This document shows, in pieces, positions 8,508-16,928 of a DNA stretch of 64,000 nucleotides. The notes below the pieces were generated by a model. The model saw nothing but the letters and a program-made list of their open reading frames with translations. It searched no databases and was not told the origin of the DNA. The DNA comes from Mycolicibacterium crocinum (GTDB taxonomy: Bacteria; Actinomycetota; Actinomycetes; Mycobacteriales; Mycobacteriaceae): NCBI RefSeq assembly GCF_022370635.2, contig NZ_CP092362.2:4898001-4962000 (forward strand). Reading direction: 5' to 3'. The position numbers and the translations under genes are program-made. Positions within the stretch are counted from its first letter, which is position 1, and each line of letters opens with the position of its first letter.

Positions 8508-9734
8508 TCAGGCAGCCGCTTTGTGCACTCGGCCGCTGGAGCCGGTTCCCTTCTTGGCGCTTGCGTCGGCCTTGCCGGCGCTCGCGCCCTGGTCCGATTT
8601 GGCGGCCTTCGATGAACGGCTGGACCCGGCGTTGATCTTGGTCGGCTCGGCCTTGTTGCCGTCGGTCACATCGGCGGTGCCGGTGGAGACCGTTTCGGTG
8701 GTCACCGCCGCGGCCGGCGACTTAACCTTGGCGGCAAGCGGAGTGACGACGGGAGCTGCCGCGCCGGGCAGTGCCCCGCGGATCGCCTGGGCGATATCGG
8801 TGACCGAGTCCTTGACGAAGTCGACACCGGCCTTCGCGACAGTGACCACGCCGTCGCGGATGGCGGCCACGATCTTGGTGAGGTCGCGCGTCTTGACGGC
8901 CTGCACGACGTTGTAGATCGCGGTTTGCGGCGCCACGATCAGGTTGCGGGCGTTGACGAACAATTGGCCGCCCAGCGACGGAGTCTGGCTGACCTCGAGC
9001 CCATCCCAGCTCTGCAGCATCCAGCCGTCCTCCGGATTACCGGTCACGACCACGACGGCGGTGTTACCGAGCGGGTGCGACAGCATGAGCATGATGTCGG
9101 GATTGTCGACGTTCATCATCGTCCAGACCATGATCGTCGCGCCGTGCGAGAAGATGACTGGATCGGTGTCACCGTTTGCGATGACGTCGGCGATCGCCCC
9201 GTTCACGCGTGCCTCGAACTCGTTGCCGTTCTCGCCGAAAGGAATTGGCAGCGAGCGCAATCCGAGGGTCCAGGCCACCGGAATGAGGAAATAGCCGATG
9301 CGGCCGAGACCGCTGTCGATCGGCGAGCCCTCGAAGATGCCTGCGCTGATCTCCCGGAAGCCGCCCTCCTGATTCGGGGTCAGCCCGGTAGCCGTCACAA
9401 GCGGGGCAGCCGTCTGGTGCGTGCGGATCATGTCGGAGACGTAGATGCTGTCGAAGCCGCCGGCGGCTTTGAGCTTGTCCGCGATGGCTGCGGCCTGCGC
9501 CTCGCCGACAGCAGTGAGCTCCGGCCCGGGCACCTTGGTGTCGATACCGGCGCCGGCCACGTTGCCGTAGGACTCGCCGTGACGCACCCAGGTCAACGTC
9601 ATCGAGTCGGCGGCCCAGGCGGGCAGCGCCGACATCAGGAACAGCGCGACAGCCGAGACGACCGTCGCGAGTGCTTTCAGTGCGCGGTGCGGCAATGGCC
9701 GAACGCCTGCGTGATCTCGCATTCCGAACTCCAT
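8508..9734 (-). CDS. Secreted histidine phosphatase (phosphoglycerate mutase fold) with low-complexity tail
   Basis: A 408-aa protein. A signal peptide (about residues 10-40, ending in PAWAAD) precedes a histidine-phosphatase domain. The RHGES motif is near residue 50, TAVGEAQA and RTHQTAAP follow, and the second catalytic His lies in VIFSHGATI near 190. Residues from about 255 form hydrophobic amphipathic helices, and then an Ala/Thr/Lys/Ser-rich basic tail. ATG 9734 has a G-rich Shine-Dalgarno about seven bases upstream; ATG 9722 is a close alternative. It probably acts outside the membrane on phosphorylated metabolites. The tail layout recalls the hydrolase at the left end of the window. 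Confidence 0.85.
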   Translation of the reverse strand: MEFGMRDHAGVRPLPHRALKALATVVSAVALFLMSALPAWAADSMTLTWVRHGESYGNVAGAGIDTKVPGPELTAVGEAQAAAIADKLKAAGGFDSIYVSDMIRTHQTAAPLVTATGLTPNQEGGFREISAGIFEGSPIDSGLGRIGYFLIPVAWTLGLRSLPIPFGENGNEFEARVNGAIADVIANGDTDPVIFSHGATIMVWTMMNVDNPDIMLMLSHPLGNTAVVVVTGNPEDGWMLQSWDGLEVSQTPSLGGQLFVNARNLIVAPQTAIYNVVQAVKTRDLTKIVAAIRDGVVTVAKAGVDFVKDSVTDIAQAIRGALPGAAAPVVTPLAAKVKSPAAAVTTETVSTGTADVTDGNKAEPTKINAGSSRSSKAAKSDQGASAGKADASAKKGTGSSGRVHKAAA

Positions 9735-9909
9735 CTGCAGCCCCCGTCGTAGTAGCGCCCAGACCCTAGCGACTGTGCGCTCGGTCACAGTACACAATTA
9801 CAAATCTGTCTACAAACACCCTGGCTAGGGTCTCGGCAAACTAACGATCTCGTGGATTTCTGGTATCGGCGCTCGCCCCTCCGAGTAGCAGATGGTGTCG
9901 TGGAAGGCG

Positions 9910-10440
9910 ATGTCTTCTTCTGCGATCCGCGCCGCCGGTGTTGCGGCGGCCGCGGCCTGTTCCGTATTGCTCATGACTGCCCTGCCCCACGCCGGCGCCG
10001 CCCCCGCCTTCGATTCCAACGGCTACGTCGACTCGACCGCCCGTTGCTCGGGTGCCGCGGTCCTCTTCGGCAGCACCGACAGTTCCCGGGTGGCGATCTG
10101 CAAGACATCCGGCGGGTACGAATACCGGGGCGTGCGGGTGCGCGACGGCGCCAAGCTGGTTCTGTCGGCGTCGGGTTCCGGCGACGGGTCCTACACCGCG
10201 GTGAACGATGGCATCAGCTACACGGTGAGTTCGAGCTCGCTGACGGTCAGTATGGGCGGAAGCGTGATTCGCAAGGAGTCGTGGCTCGATTTCCACGGCC
10301 CGCAAACCTCAACTTCGACAACGACCGGCACCTCGTCGTCACCGACGACGTCGTCCACACCCATCAGCACCACACCCACGTCGACGACACCCTTGCCGCC
10401 GCCGTTGCCTGCCGAGGTGGGCGGCGGCGGCCACCACTAA
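9910..10440 (+). CDS. Secreted protein of unknown function, Thr/Ser/Pro-rich C-terminus
   Basis: A 176-aa protein that I do not recognise. It has an N-terminal signal peptide (Ala-rich core, cleavage near GAAPAF). The globular part is about 100 residues with two Cys residues (ARCSGA, AICKTSG) that could form a disulfide, and a beta-rich pattern ending in ESWLDFHGP. The tail is Thr/Ser/Pro-rich and ends in a Gly-His cluster. ATG 9910 has GGAAGG closely upstream; ATG 9892 is possible. Its stop overlaps the converging MarR gene by four bases. Confidence 0.65.
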   Translation: MSSSAIRAAGVAAAAACSVLLMTALPHAGAAPAFDSNGYVDSTARCSGAAVLFGSTDSSRVAICKTSGGYEYRGVRVRDGAKLVLSASGSGDGSYTAVNDGISYTVSSSSLTVSMGGSVIRKESWLDFHGPQTSTSTTTGTSSSPTTSSTPISTTPTSTTPLPPPLPAEVGGGGHH

Positions 10441-10859
10441 CCCTGCAGGGCCGCGGTGAGGCGACGCACGGCACGGCGGGCGGACCTGACCGCCTCAACC
10501 CCGGCAGCCTGAGCCAGTCGCGCGTTCTGGACCGCGGCGCCTCTGTTGATACGGGCCAGCACACCGCGGCCGTCGTCCGTCAAGGTCACCAGCGGGGATG
10601 TTCGGTGATCGGGGTTGGCCACCAGTTCGGCGAGTCCGTCGTCAACCAGTTCGTTCGCGACCCGCTGAACGGCCTGCCTCGTCACGCCGAGGCGGCGAGC
10701 CGCCTGCGGAACCGTGAGCGCGTCGCCGGAGATCGCGCTGAGGAATTGCCATCGCGCCTGCGTCTGCCCTTCGCGGGCCGCGATCGCCTCCCCTGAACGC
10801 CGCAATAGACCGGCAAGCTCGTACACGTCAGCGACGAGAAGAGCCATTTCGTCGGCCAT
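10437..10859 (-). CDS. MarR-family transcriptional regulator
   Basis: A 140-aa winged-helix regulator. The helix-turn-helix is LTVPQAARRLGVTRQAVQRVANELVDDGL (about residues 48-76), followed by the wing ENPDHRTSPLVTLTDDG-type segment (here VANPDHRTSPLVTLTDDG). ATG 10859 is chosen because GGGGAGG lies just upstream and the next in-frame ATG would fall inside the operator. The gene is divergent from the DUF1398 gene, and a palindrome in the shared region (10876-10891) suggests it represses both. The ligand is unknown. Confidence 0.88.
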   Translation of the reverse strand: MADEMALLVADVYELAGLLRRSGEAIAAREGQTQARWQFLSAISGDALTVPQAARRLGVTRQAVQRVANELVDDGLAELVANPDHRTSPLVTLTDDGRGVLARINRGAAVQNARLAQAAGVEAVRSARRAVRRLTAALQG

Positions 10860-10875
10860 CCAGCCTCCCCACAAT

Positions 10876-10891
10876 TGACAATACATTGTCA
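10876..10891. promoter_or_regulatory. Probable MarR operator
   Basis: TGACAAT-AC-ATTGTCA is a perfect 7-bp inverted repeat in the 50-base divergent region between the MarR gene and the DUF1398 gene. A further TTGTCA half-site lies at 10905-10910. Size and placement are typical of a MarR dimer site. Confidence 0.7.
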
Positions 10892-10909
10892 TTTCGGTTT
10901 GATGTTGTC

Positions 10910-11341
10910 ATGCTACCTCCAAGTCCGGCCATGCGGAATCTCGACACAGCCCTGCGTGACGCGGTCGCCAACCGTCCTGCCACACAGGGATTCCCGTACC
11001 TCGCCGAGACATTGCGCCGAGCCGGAGTCCGCACGACTACCTGGTGGTTGCCCGCGATGCAGAGCTGCTACGAGACCGAGCTCGGCCCTGTCGTCGTCCA
11101 GTCCCCTCCCCTGTTCGACGGCATGGCCGACATCCCGCCCTTCGACGATGCCGCCCTCATGGCAGCGCTCCGCGACGATCAGACCGGGCAGACGACCTTT
11201 CCGCAGTTCGCCGAGGCGGCATGGCGGGCAGGGGTGGTGCGCTGGGTGGTCGCCCTCGATGAACGCACGTGCACATACTTCAGCTCGGGAGATCAGATCT
11301 ACGTCGAACAGTATGCGGCCGTGGATCTTCCGCTCAGGTGA
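10910..11341 (+). CDS. DUF1398 (YbcV-like) protein
   Basis: A 143-aa small cytosolic protein. The paired segments AGVRTTTWWLP and AGVVRWVVALDERTCTYFSSGDQIYVEQY resemble the DUF1398/YbcV family, which has no established biochemical role. The start is uncertain: ATG 10910 or ATG 10931, neither with a clear Shine-Dalgarno. It is divergent from the MarR gene and likely its target, so it may be a stress- or ligand-induced protein. Its 3' end overlaps the next converging gene by eight bases. Confidence 0.65.
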   Translation: MLPPSPAMRNLDTALRDAVANRPATQGFPYLAETLRRAGVRTTTWWLPAMQSCYETELGPVVVQSPPLFDGMADIPPFDDAALMAALRDDQTGQTTFPQFAEAAWRAGVVRWVVALDERTCTYFSSGDQIYVEQYAAVDLPLR

Positions 11342-12461
11342 AGGACAGCGCGAGCCGCTCGAGACGGCGCACCAGAAGGCTGCTCGTGGCACCGGCGTTT
11401 GACGCCACCGCCAGCACCGCCACCACGAAGCAGACCACGGTGTAGACCAGGCTCCCCGTCGGCGTCCCATCGGCGGTGATGCCGTTGTTCGCCGAGAAGT
11501 ACGCCCCCAATGAGCTGATCCAAAGTATGCCCAGTACAACGAGATACAGCGGTCCGAAGACACGGACGAACCAGCTGGGCGTGAAGTCGTGTCGGGTTCG
11601 GACCCACTGCCGCGCCAGGACCGGTACGGCGATCGCGGCGACAACCGCCAACTCGACAACGAAGATCACGACCTGCGCGGTGGTGTTTGGCTTGTCGCCG
11701 CCGAACAGCGACGTGGGGATACTCAGCAGCGCCAGCCCGACGGGCACGAGAACACCCGCGAGGGCCGTGCGCCACGCCAGCCCCGCCCCCGTCGGCGCCC
11801 TGCGGCCAACCAGCCACATGACGAGCAGGGTCACCACGATCGGCCCGAGGGTGGCGAAGATGAACACGCTCGTCATCGGCACAGAGGCGAACATCGGGTG
11901 ATTGATCGGATTTTCGGTGTTCCATGCCCACCAACGCAACTGCGGGCCGAGCTGGTCGAAGATCTCGTAGAAGCAGTGATGGACGAAGCCGACGCAGATG
12001 GCGCCGACCACCACCCCGCGGTCACGGAAAACGCCTAAGCTGCGCACGATTTCAAAGGCCAGGGTGACGACCGCGGGATAGAGCGCGATGATGTACAGCG
12101 GCAACCGGTCGAACAGGAAATCGACTGTGAACACGTTGTGGGCGAACACCACTCCCAGTTGGTCCTGGACGCCGAAGAGATTCGGGAAATACAGCGGGAT
12201 CTCGATGACGAACAGGTAGACGACGGTGGCGAACCACAGCGCGAGGTTGGTCGGATCACCGTCGCGACGCCACCGGCGGATCGAATGGGCCAGCGCCAGA
12301 ACGGCTCCCGCGACCATCATCAATTCCAGGACCGGCAGAGTCCAGTTGCTCAGCTCCAGCGGGTTGCGTAGGTGAATGAACGCGGGCGCATGCTGACAGG
12401 AAAAGCCGCCGAGCGGCCGCGCGATCGCGTCGAACGCGGCTGTGCACTGCTCGCCTATCAT
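11334..12461 (-). CDS. Polytopic membrane protein of unknown function
   Basis: A 375-aa protein with about nine predicted membrane spans and no recognised domain. Notable features are the polar pair FVHHCFYEIFDQLGPQ near residue 170 and aromatic-rich loops (LRWWAWNTENPINHPMFAS). ATG 12461 overlaps the TGA of the upstream metal-dependent hydrolase gene (ATGA), so the two are translationally coupled and probably work together. His residues in VHHCFYE could bind metal or heme, but this is speculation. Confidence 0.7.
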   Translation of the reverse strand: MIGEQCTAAFDAIARPLGGFSCQHAPAFIHLRNPLELSNWTLPVLELMMVAGAVLALAHSIRRWRRDGDPTNLALWFATVVYLFVIEIPLYFPNLFGVQDQLGVVFAHNVFTVDFLFDRLPLYIIALYPAVVTLAFEIVRSLGVFRDRGVVVGAICVGFVHHCFYEIFDQLGPQLRWWAWNTENPINHPMFASVPMTSVFIFATLGPIVVTLLVMWLVGRRAPTGAGLAWRTALAGVLVPVGLALLSIPTSLFGGDKPNTTAQVVIFVVELAVVAAIAVPVLARQWVRTRHDFTPSWFVRVFGPLYLVVLGILWISSLGAYFSANNGITADGTPTGSLVYTVVCFVVAVLAVASNAGATSSLLVRRLERLALSFT

Positions 12462-13375
12462 CCTTCTCCGGCGACCTGTTCACCGGTATACCAGCGCGTC
12501 ACGTCACCGCCGGCTTTCCACCGCGCCAACCACCGGTCGGCGAACTCCGGCAGCCGATCATCGGCCGGGTCGTGAAAAGGAGTCTGGCTCAGCAATACCC
12601 GACCGGCCGCGACGAGACGCTCCCGCCGGGGGACGGTCGCGAACGCGTTCGGTGTTGAAGCCCTCCTGCGGGCAAGCCGCTGCATCGCCGTCTGGCGCAT
12701 ACCGAATGTGGGTAACAGCGTGCGGGCATCGACCTTGCGATCCGCCTCGGGCACATGCTCGTTCACACCATCGGCGATGATCCGCATGATGCCCATCAGA
12801 TGGCGCACGACACCCGGCAGCGCCCTGATCCGATACCAGCTATCGCCGATCGCAGCGTCGTAGACGATCAGCGCCGAACTGCGATGCTCCACTTCCTCGA
12901 CGAAATGCCACATCAGCAGCGACGCCACCCGTTCGTCGCCGGGCCGGAACAGCGTCGCCTCGTTGTCGAGCATCATCTTGAAGCTAGGCGTGAACGTGGC
13001 TTCCAGGTCGGCGATATAGGCCAGACGGAACCTCAGCGGTGCAGTCCTGGTGAGGTGCTCGTAGTCGGCGACGGCAGCATCCAAGGTCTGCTGAAGGCCC
13101 GGATACCGGCGGATCAATGCGGAGACGTGCTTGCGATGCGTGCTCGAGTGCTGAGCTTCCTGACGCAGGAAGGCCGTTGCCTCCGAGGCGGCTTCGGGAT
13201 CGGTGATCAGCGGTGCGGCTTCCTGCACCGCAGCCACGATCATCTGCTCGAAGCAGATCGCGATGATCGAGGTCGCGTTCATGAAGAACGAGAACTGCGG
13301 GTTGTCCGGATTCCACTCCCACGGGACGTCTCCGGTGAAGTCGAACTTGGGCCTGCGGACTTCCAAAGCCGTCAT
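12458..13375 (-). CDS. Predicted metal-dependent hydrolase (COG3687/PF10118-like)
   Basis: A 305-aa helical protein. The motifs EAQHSSTHRKH (about residues 91-101), EATF near 125 and HFVEEVEHRSSA near 157 supply a ferritin-like set of Glu and His ligands, typical of the PF10118 family with a presumed dinuclear metal site. The substrate is unknown. It is divergent from a TetR gene and overlaps the membrane-protein gene that follows, suggesting a two-gene operon under TetR control, perhaps for lipid or xenobiotic modification. Confidence 0.8.
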   Translation of the reverse strand: MTALEVRRPKFDFTGDVPWEWNPDNPQFSFFMNATSIIAICFEQMIVAAVQEAAPLITDPEAASEATAFLRQEAQHSSTHRKHVSALIRRYPGLQQTLDAAVADYEHLTRTAPLRFRLAYIADLEATFTPSFKMMLDNEATLFRPGDERVASLLMWHFVEEVEHRSSALIVYDAAIGDSWYRIRALPGVVRHLMGIMRIIADGVNEHVPEADRKVDARTLLPTFGMRQTAMQRLARRRASTPNAFATVPRRERLVAAGRVLLSQTPFHDPADDRLPEFADRWLARWKAGGDVTRWYTGEQVAGEG

Positions 13376-13397
13376 GGCGTCTCCGTCATCTAGTCAT

Positions 13398-13431
13398 TAC
13401 ACACAATGCTCATCTGTGTGTCATGTGTGTA
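13398..13431. promoter_or_regulatory. Probable TetR operator in divergent promoter
   Basis: TACACACA (13398-13405) and TGTGTGTA (13424-13431) form a perfect inverted repeat, with an extra TGTGTGT at 13415-13421 also able to pair with the left arm. The site sits between the hydrolase gene (start 13375) and the TetR gene (start 13466). Confidence 0.5.
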
Positions 13432-13465
13432 TTCTTGGAGCAACCGGAGGGATGAGTCAAGGCTG

Positions 13466-14065
13466 ATGGCACGAAAGGGTTGGGGCGGATCACCGCCCGC
13501 GGATGACGCCGAAGCGCGTAAGCGGATCATCGACACCGCACTGCGCCTGGTCGAAACGCGGGGTGCGGCTCAGACCACGATGTCCGACATCGCCGACGTC
13601 CTGGGCATCACCCGTCGCACGGTCTATCGCTATTTCACCGGCACCGACGAGCTGTTCACCGCGGCGGCCGAGGCAGCCCTCGACGGTTTCGTCACCCAGA
13701 TCGACCGGGTCGTCGCGGACATGGACGTCACCAGCCAGCTCGTCGAGGTCGTCGCCTACATCATCGAGCGGCTGCCCCAGCAACCGCAGCTTGCCCTGCT
13801 ACTGGCCAACGACCGGTCGAACATTTTCAGCCGGGCGATGCTCACCAGAGATGTGATCGCACGGTGCCGCGCGATCCTGCACCACGCCCAGATCGACTGG
13901 GATCATCTCGGCTTCGACGATGCCATGATCGATGAGCTGATCGAGTTCCTGTTGCGCATCATCCAATCCATGGTCATCGCGCCACCGGACCCGCCACGGT
14001 CGGCCGCGGACCTACGCGCGTACCTGCATCGGTGGATCGGTCCGGCGCTCACCGGTTCGCGCTGA
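13466..14065 (+). CDS. TetR-family transcriptional regulator
   Basis: A 199-aa regulator. The N-terminal HTH spans about residues 18-65 (RIIDTALRLVETRGAAQTT, then ITRRTVYRYFTGTDELF). The ligand-binding domain is unclassified. ATG 13466 gives the expected short N-terminal arm. Divergent position suggests it controls itself and the metal-dependent hydrolase/membrane-protein pair. Its 3' end overlaps the converging DUF4239 gene by 17 bases. Confidence 0.88.
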   Translation: MARKGWGGSPPADDAEARKRIIDTALRLVETRGAAQTTMSDIADVLGITRRTVYRYFTGTDELFTAAAEAALDGFVTQIDRVVADMDVTSQLVEVVAYIIERLPQQPQLALLLANDRSNIFSRAMLTRDVIARCRAILHHAQIDWDHLGFDDAMIDELIEFLLRIIQSMVIAPPDPPRSAADLRAYLHRWIGPALTGSR

Positions 14066-14837
14066 GCACCGACACCACCTCGTACAACGGGTCCGGCGTT
14101 GTCGAGATGCCACCGATGTACGGGCGTGACGCTTCCAGCAACAGGAACAGATTGGTCGCGACGATGAGCCCGACGATCGCGATCATCGGGTAGTGCATAC
14201 CCGGCTTCTCGACCCCGTAGATGACGACGGTGCCCAGGACGAGAGCGCTCGTCAGAAGGATGACCGCCCACAGCGGCCAGGGCGGCCCGGTGTCTTCGCG
14301 AGCCGTCAGCAACCGGACGGTGCGGGCCTGACTGACCTTGTCCAGGTTGGCATATGACGTCGACAGAAGTGTCTTTTGACTGTCGGTCGCAGCATTGACC
14401 GCGCGGTAGGCCGCCGACAACTGGGCCAGGGCCGCGTCGGTCTCCGGTGAGCGATCGCCCGTGCCGTCTTCCCACTCTGCGATTGCGGACTTTTCATAGG
14501 TGAGCAGGCTCTGGCGGATACGGTCGGCGTCATCCTTGGCGAAAACATCGACATCTCTTGCCATTTCAACTGCGGCCGCACCTTCGGCGCGGGCGTTCGC
14601 GTCCGCTGCGCTGATCTGGCCCCACATCGACGAGGACATGAAACCGATCAGGAAGGCGTAGATGAAGCCGATGAAGGTGTAGGTGAACTTGGTGACGTCG
14701 TTGTGTTCGTCTCGGGTCAACGCGGGAAATCGGCGGCGAACCACGGCGGCGAGCAGCATCGCTCCCCCGGCGATTACGACGATCAGAGCGGCCAGCAGCA
14801 GCCCGGGAGGCACGTGACTGACCAGCCATCCACTCAT
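14049..14837 (-). CDS. DUF4239 membrane protein
   Basis: A 262-aa protein with a membrane span near residues 12-32, one at about 50-68 (FTYTFIGFIYAFLIGFM), an extracytoplasmic helical middle (DANARAEGAAAVEMARD and onwards), and two C-terminal spans from about 190. This layout is that of the bestrophin-like DUF4239 family, of unknown function. It stands alone, convergent with the TetR gene. Confidence 0.75.
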   Translation of the reverse strand: MSGWLVSHVPPGLLLAALIVVIAGGAMLLAAVVRRRFPALTRDEHNDVTKFTYTFIGFIYAFLIGFMSSSMWGQISAADANARAEGAAAVEMARDVDVFAKDDADRIRQSLLTYEKSAIAEWEDGTGDRSPETDAALAQLSAAYRAVNAATDSQKTLLSTSYANLDKVSQARTVRLLTAREDTGPPWPLWAVILLTSALVLGTVVIYGVEKPGMHYPMIAIVGLIVATNLFLLLEASRPYIGGISTTPDPLYEVVSVLSANR

Positions 14838-14877
14838 CGGCGACTCCCCCGGTCATCACACGCGCGACAGTTGAACT

Positions 14878-15282
14878 CTAGTGTCCCTGCCGCGCAACGC
14901 GTTCGTCGTGGATCCGGACGAGTTCGCGGAATCCGATCCGATGGTACTTCGGTGTCGGCTGGATGCCCCACTGATCCTGGGCGGTGTCCTTACCTTCGGC
15001 GCCTTCCGGGGGTCCGAGCGGCGGGTAGGGGAACTTGCACTCCAGCGTGTCGTCGGAATAGCGGACCTTCAACAGCTCACTGCAGATCTCGGTGAGGCTC
15101 AACGTCGGGTAGCCGTAGTAGACCGCCATGAACGGCAATGTGAATGCGCCCTCGACCACCAGGGCGACCAGACACACCAGCACCGCGCGCTTGATCCATT
15201 TGTGCATCCGCGCGTAGTACGGCGTGGTGCCAGGCGGGAGGTCGTCGACGGTGTCTTCCGCGACCGGGTTGGATGTCGTCAT
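14878..15282 (-). CDS. Single-span exported protein at the end of the NorQD-like operon
   Basis: A 134-aa protein with an acidic N-terminal tail, one membrane span at about residues 31-55, and an extracytoplasmic domain of about 75 residues. That domain has two Cys about 20 residues apart (TEICSELL, LECKFPYPP) that could form a disulfide or bind metal. AAGGAG five bases before ATG 15282 fixes the start. I do not recognise a family. It lies 19 bases after the second membrane paralog and is the last gene of the operon, so it is probably an accessory subunit of the same membrane complex. Confidence 0.75.
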   Translation of the reverse strand: MTTSNPVAEDTVDDLPPGTTPYYARMHKWIKRAVLVCLVALVVEGAFTLPFMAVYYGYPTLSLTEICSELLKVRYSDDTLECKFPYPPLGPPEGAEGKDTAQDQWGIQPTPKYHRIGFRELVRIHDERVARQGH

Positions 15283-15301
15283 GTTTACTCCTTGAACCTG
15301 T

Positions 15302-16003
15302 TCAGTCGCTGAAGATTTCGCGGTTGACCGTGTGCAGATACGGGATCGCCAGGAACGGGGTGATGTAGAAGATGTCGTAGAGCCACCATCCGATGACCGG
15401 GAAAACCACACCGGCATAGCGCACGTCGGCGTACATGGTCATGTTGAACACGTACAGGCACCAGATCAGCACACCCATCCAGCAGGTGACGATCATCCAC
15501 TGGTGCCCCCAGCGCTTCATCTGCAGAAACCCGATCGCCGCAGCGCACCGCATCGCAAAGACCGTGAGGATCATGCCGAACACCATGGATTTCTCGCCCG
15601 GTCCCGCCGCACCGCCGACCCACGCTTCGTTGTAATGCCAGAAGTAACCGGCGTCGAACATTGCGCCCCAGCCGACCATCAGCACCCGGTTGATCAACGT
15701 GTGGTTGGCCACGAGATCGAGTGCCCAGCCGAGGCTGTTGAGCATCCCATCGATCAGCACGAGATAACCGATCAGCGTGACGATCATGGGCCGCACCGAA
15801 AATCCGGCACGTGCGGCTTGCCGTTGTAACCACACCCCGCGCAGGAAGATCGGCAGGCCGAAAATTCCCGGCGCCCACATACCCATCAGCGCGGCACCGG
15901 CAATCATCCACTTGTCGGCACGCCGTTGCGCGAGCCGTGATTGCTCATCGTGATCCTCCAGGCCGACCGCGCCATCGGCCCGGCTGATCGAGGAGGCTGT
16001 CAC
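15302..16003 (-). CDS. Multi-span membrane protein, paralog 2 of the NorQD-like operon
   Basis: A 233-aa protein with five to six hydrophobic segments. It closely resembles the protein encoded at 18575-19270; the C-terminal 40 residues are almost identical (YADVRYAGVV, then GWWLYDIFYITPFLAIPYLH). Conserved polar residues inside or next to membrane segments include FDAGYFWH and NEAWVGG, which could hold a metal. GTG 16003 is chosen because it aligns with the paralog's GTG start and overlaps the microprotein stop by four bases (GTGA). I could not place it in a known family; it does not look like NorB, PmoA/AmoA or PmoC. Confidence 0.8.
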   Translation of the reverse strand: MTASSISRADGAVGLEDHDEQSRLAQRRADKWMIAGAALMGMWAPGIFGLPIFLRGVWLQRQAARAGFSVRPMIVTLIGYLVLIDGMLNSLGWALDLVANHTLINRVLMVGWGAMFDAGYFWHYNEAWVGGAAGPGEKSMVFGMILTVFAMRCAAAIGFLQMKRWGHQWMIVTCWMGVLIWCLYVFNMTMYADVRYAGVVFPVIGWWLYDIFYITPFLAIPYLHTVNREIFSD

Positions 16004-16128
16004 AAGTCCCACCAGCCGCGGGCGAACGACATGTACAGCTGGATTCCGAACATCACCAGCAGGTACCCGTAGATCACCACCTGCAGGATGATCAGCGCCC
16101 TCTTACGCTTGCGCTCTTTCTGATCCAC
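16000..16128 (-). CDS. 42-aa single-span microprotein
   Basis: A small ORF: a highly basic N-terminus (DQKERKRKR), one membrane span (ALIILQVVIYGYLLVMFGIQ) and an aromatic end (FARGWWDL). GTG 16128 has AGGTGG at correct spacing. Its stop overlaps the next gene's GTG by four bases, and it starts 14 bases after the MoxR stop. Coupling on both sides argues that it is translated. Positive-inside charges predict a cytoplasmic N-terminus. It is probably a small subunit or assembly factor of the paralog complex. Confidence 0.75.
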   Translation of the reverse strand: MDQKERKRKRALIILQVVIYGYLLVMFGIQLYMSFARGWWDL

Positions 16129-16142
16129 GTCGGTCCACCTTT

Positions 16143-16928
16143 CTAGATATCCGCGCCGGCCAGGCAGGCCGCCGCGATTTCACGCAAACCGTCGCTGATC
16201 GCACCGTCGGTGCTCAGCGGCGCCAGAATGCAGGCATCCGCCGCCGCCAATTTCATTGCGCCGGAGACGATCAACTGCGCAGCCGTAACCAGAACGCGGG
16301 TCGAGGGTGGCTCGAAGTGGAACGCCTCCTGGGCTGTGCGGATCGCGACCGCGCAGCGCACCAGCCGTTGCGCCACGGGCAGCGCGACGCCGGTCTCGGC
16401 GACGACCACCTCCGCCTCCCGATCTGGCGGCAGATAATTCATCGACAGCGTCGCGAACCGCTGCCGGAACGACGGTTTCAGTTCCTTGAGCGAGCTGCGG
16501 TATGCGGGGTTGTACGAGCACACCAGCATGAATTCCGCAGGTGCTCGAACCACTTCACCGGCGCGATCCAAGTACAGCGTGCGCCGGTGATCGGTCAGCG
16601 AGTGCAGGACCGCGAGCGAGTCGTGGCGTGCCTCCACCACCTCGTCGAGATAGCAGATGGCCCCGGCTTTCACGGCCCAGGTGAGCGGGCCGTCCGTCCA
16701 CACGACGTCACCGCCGGTCACCATGAACCGGCCGACGAGGTCCGAGCTGGTGAGGTCGTCGTGGCAGCTGATCGTAACGACGGGCCGGCCCAGCAGCAGG
16801 CCCATGTGTTCGACCAGCCGCGTCTTACCGCAGCCGGTGGGACCGGTCAGCATGACCGGAACGCGTTGGCGGAAAGCCTGTTCGAAGAGCATGACTTCGT
16901 CGCGCGCGGAGAAGTAGGTCTCGGTCAT
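16143..16928 (-). CDS. MoxR/NorQ/CbbQ-type AAA+ ATPase
   Basis: A 261-aa AAA+ ATPase. Walker A is GPTGCGKT near residue 29, Walker B is AICYLDEVVEA near 92, sensor 1 is LVCSYNP, and RQRFATLSMNYLPP follows. The size and C-terminal lid match NorQ/CbbQ, which act with a VWA partner to remodel or load metal into target enzymes. ATG 16928 overlaps the stop of the VWA gene (ATGA), so the chaperone pair is co-translated. No nitric oxide reductase or Rubisco gene is nearby, so the client is probably the adjacent membrane-protein pair. Confidence 0.9.
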   Translation of the reverse strand: MTETYFSARDEVMLFEQAFRQRVPVMLTGPTGCGKTRLVEHMGLLLGRPVVTISCHDDLTSSDLVGRFMVTGGDVVWTDGPLTWAVKAGAICYLDEVVEARHDSLAVLHSLTDHRRTLYLDRAGEVVRAPAEFMLVCSYNPAYRSSLKELKPSFRQRFATLSMNYLPPDREAEVVVAETGVALPVAQRLVRCAVAIRTAQEAFHFEPPSTRVLVTAAQLIVSGAMKLAAADACILAPLSTDGAISDGLREIAAACLAGADI

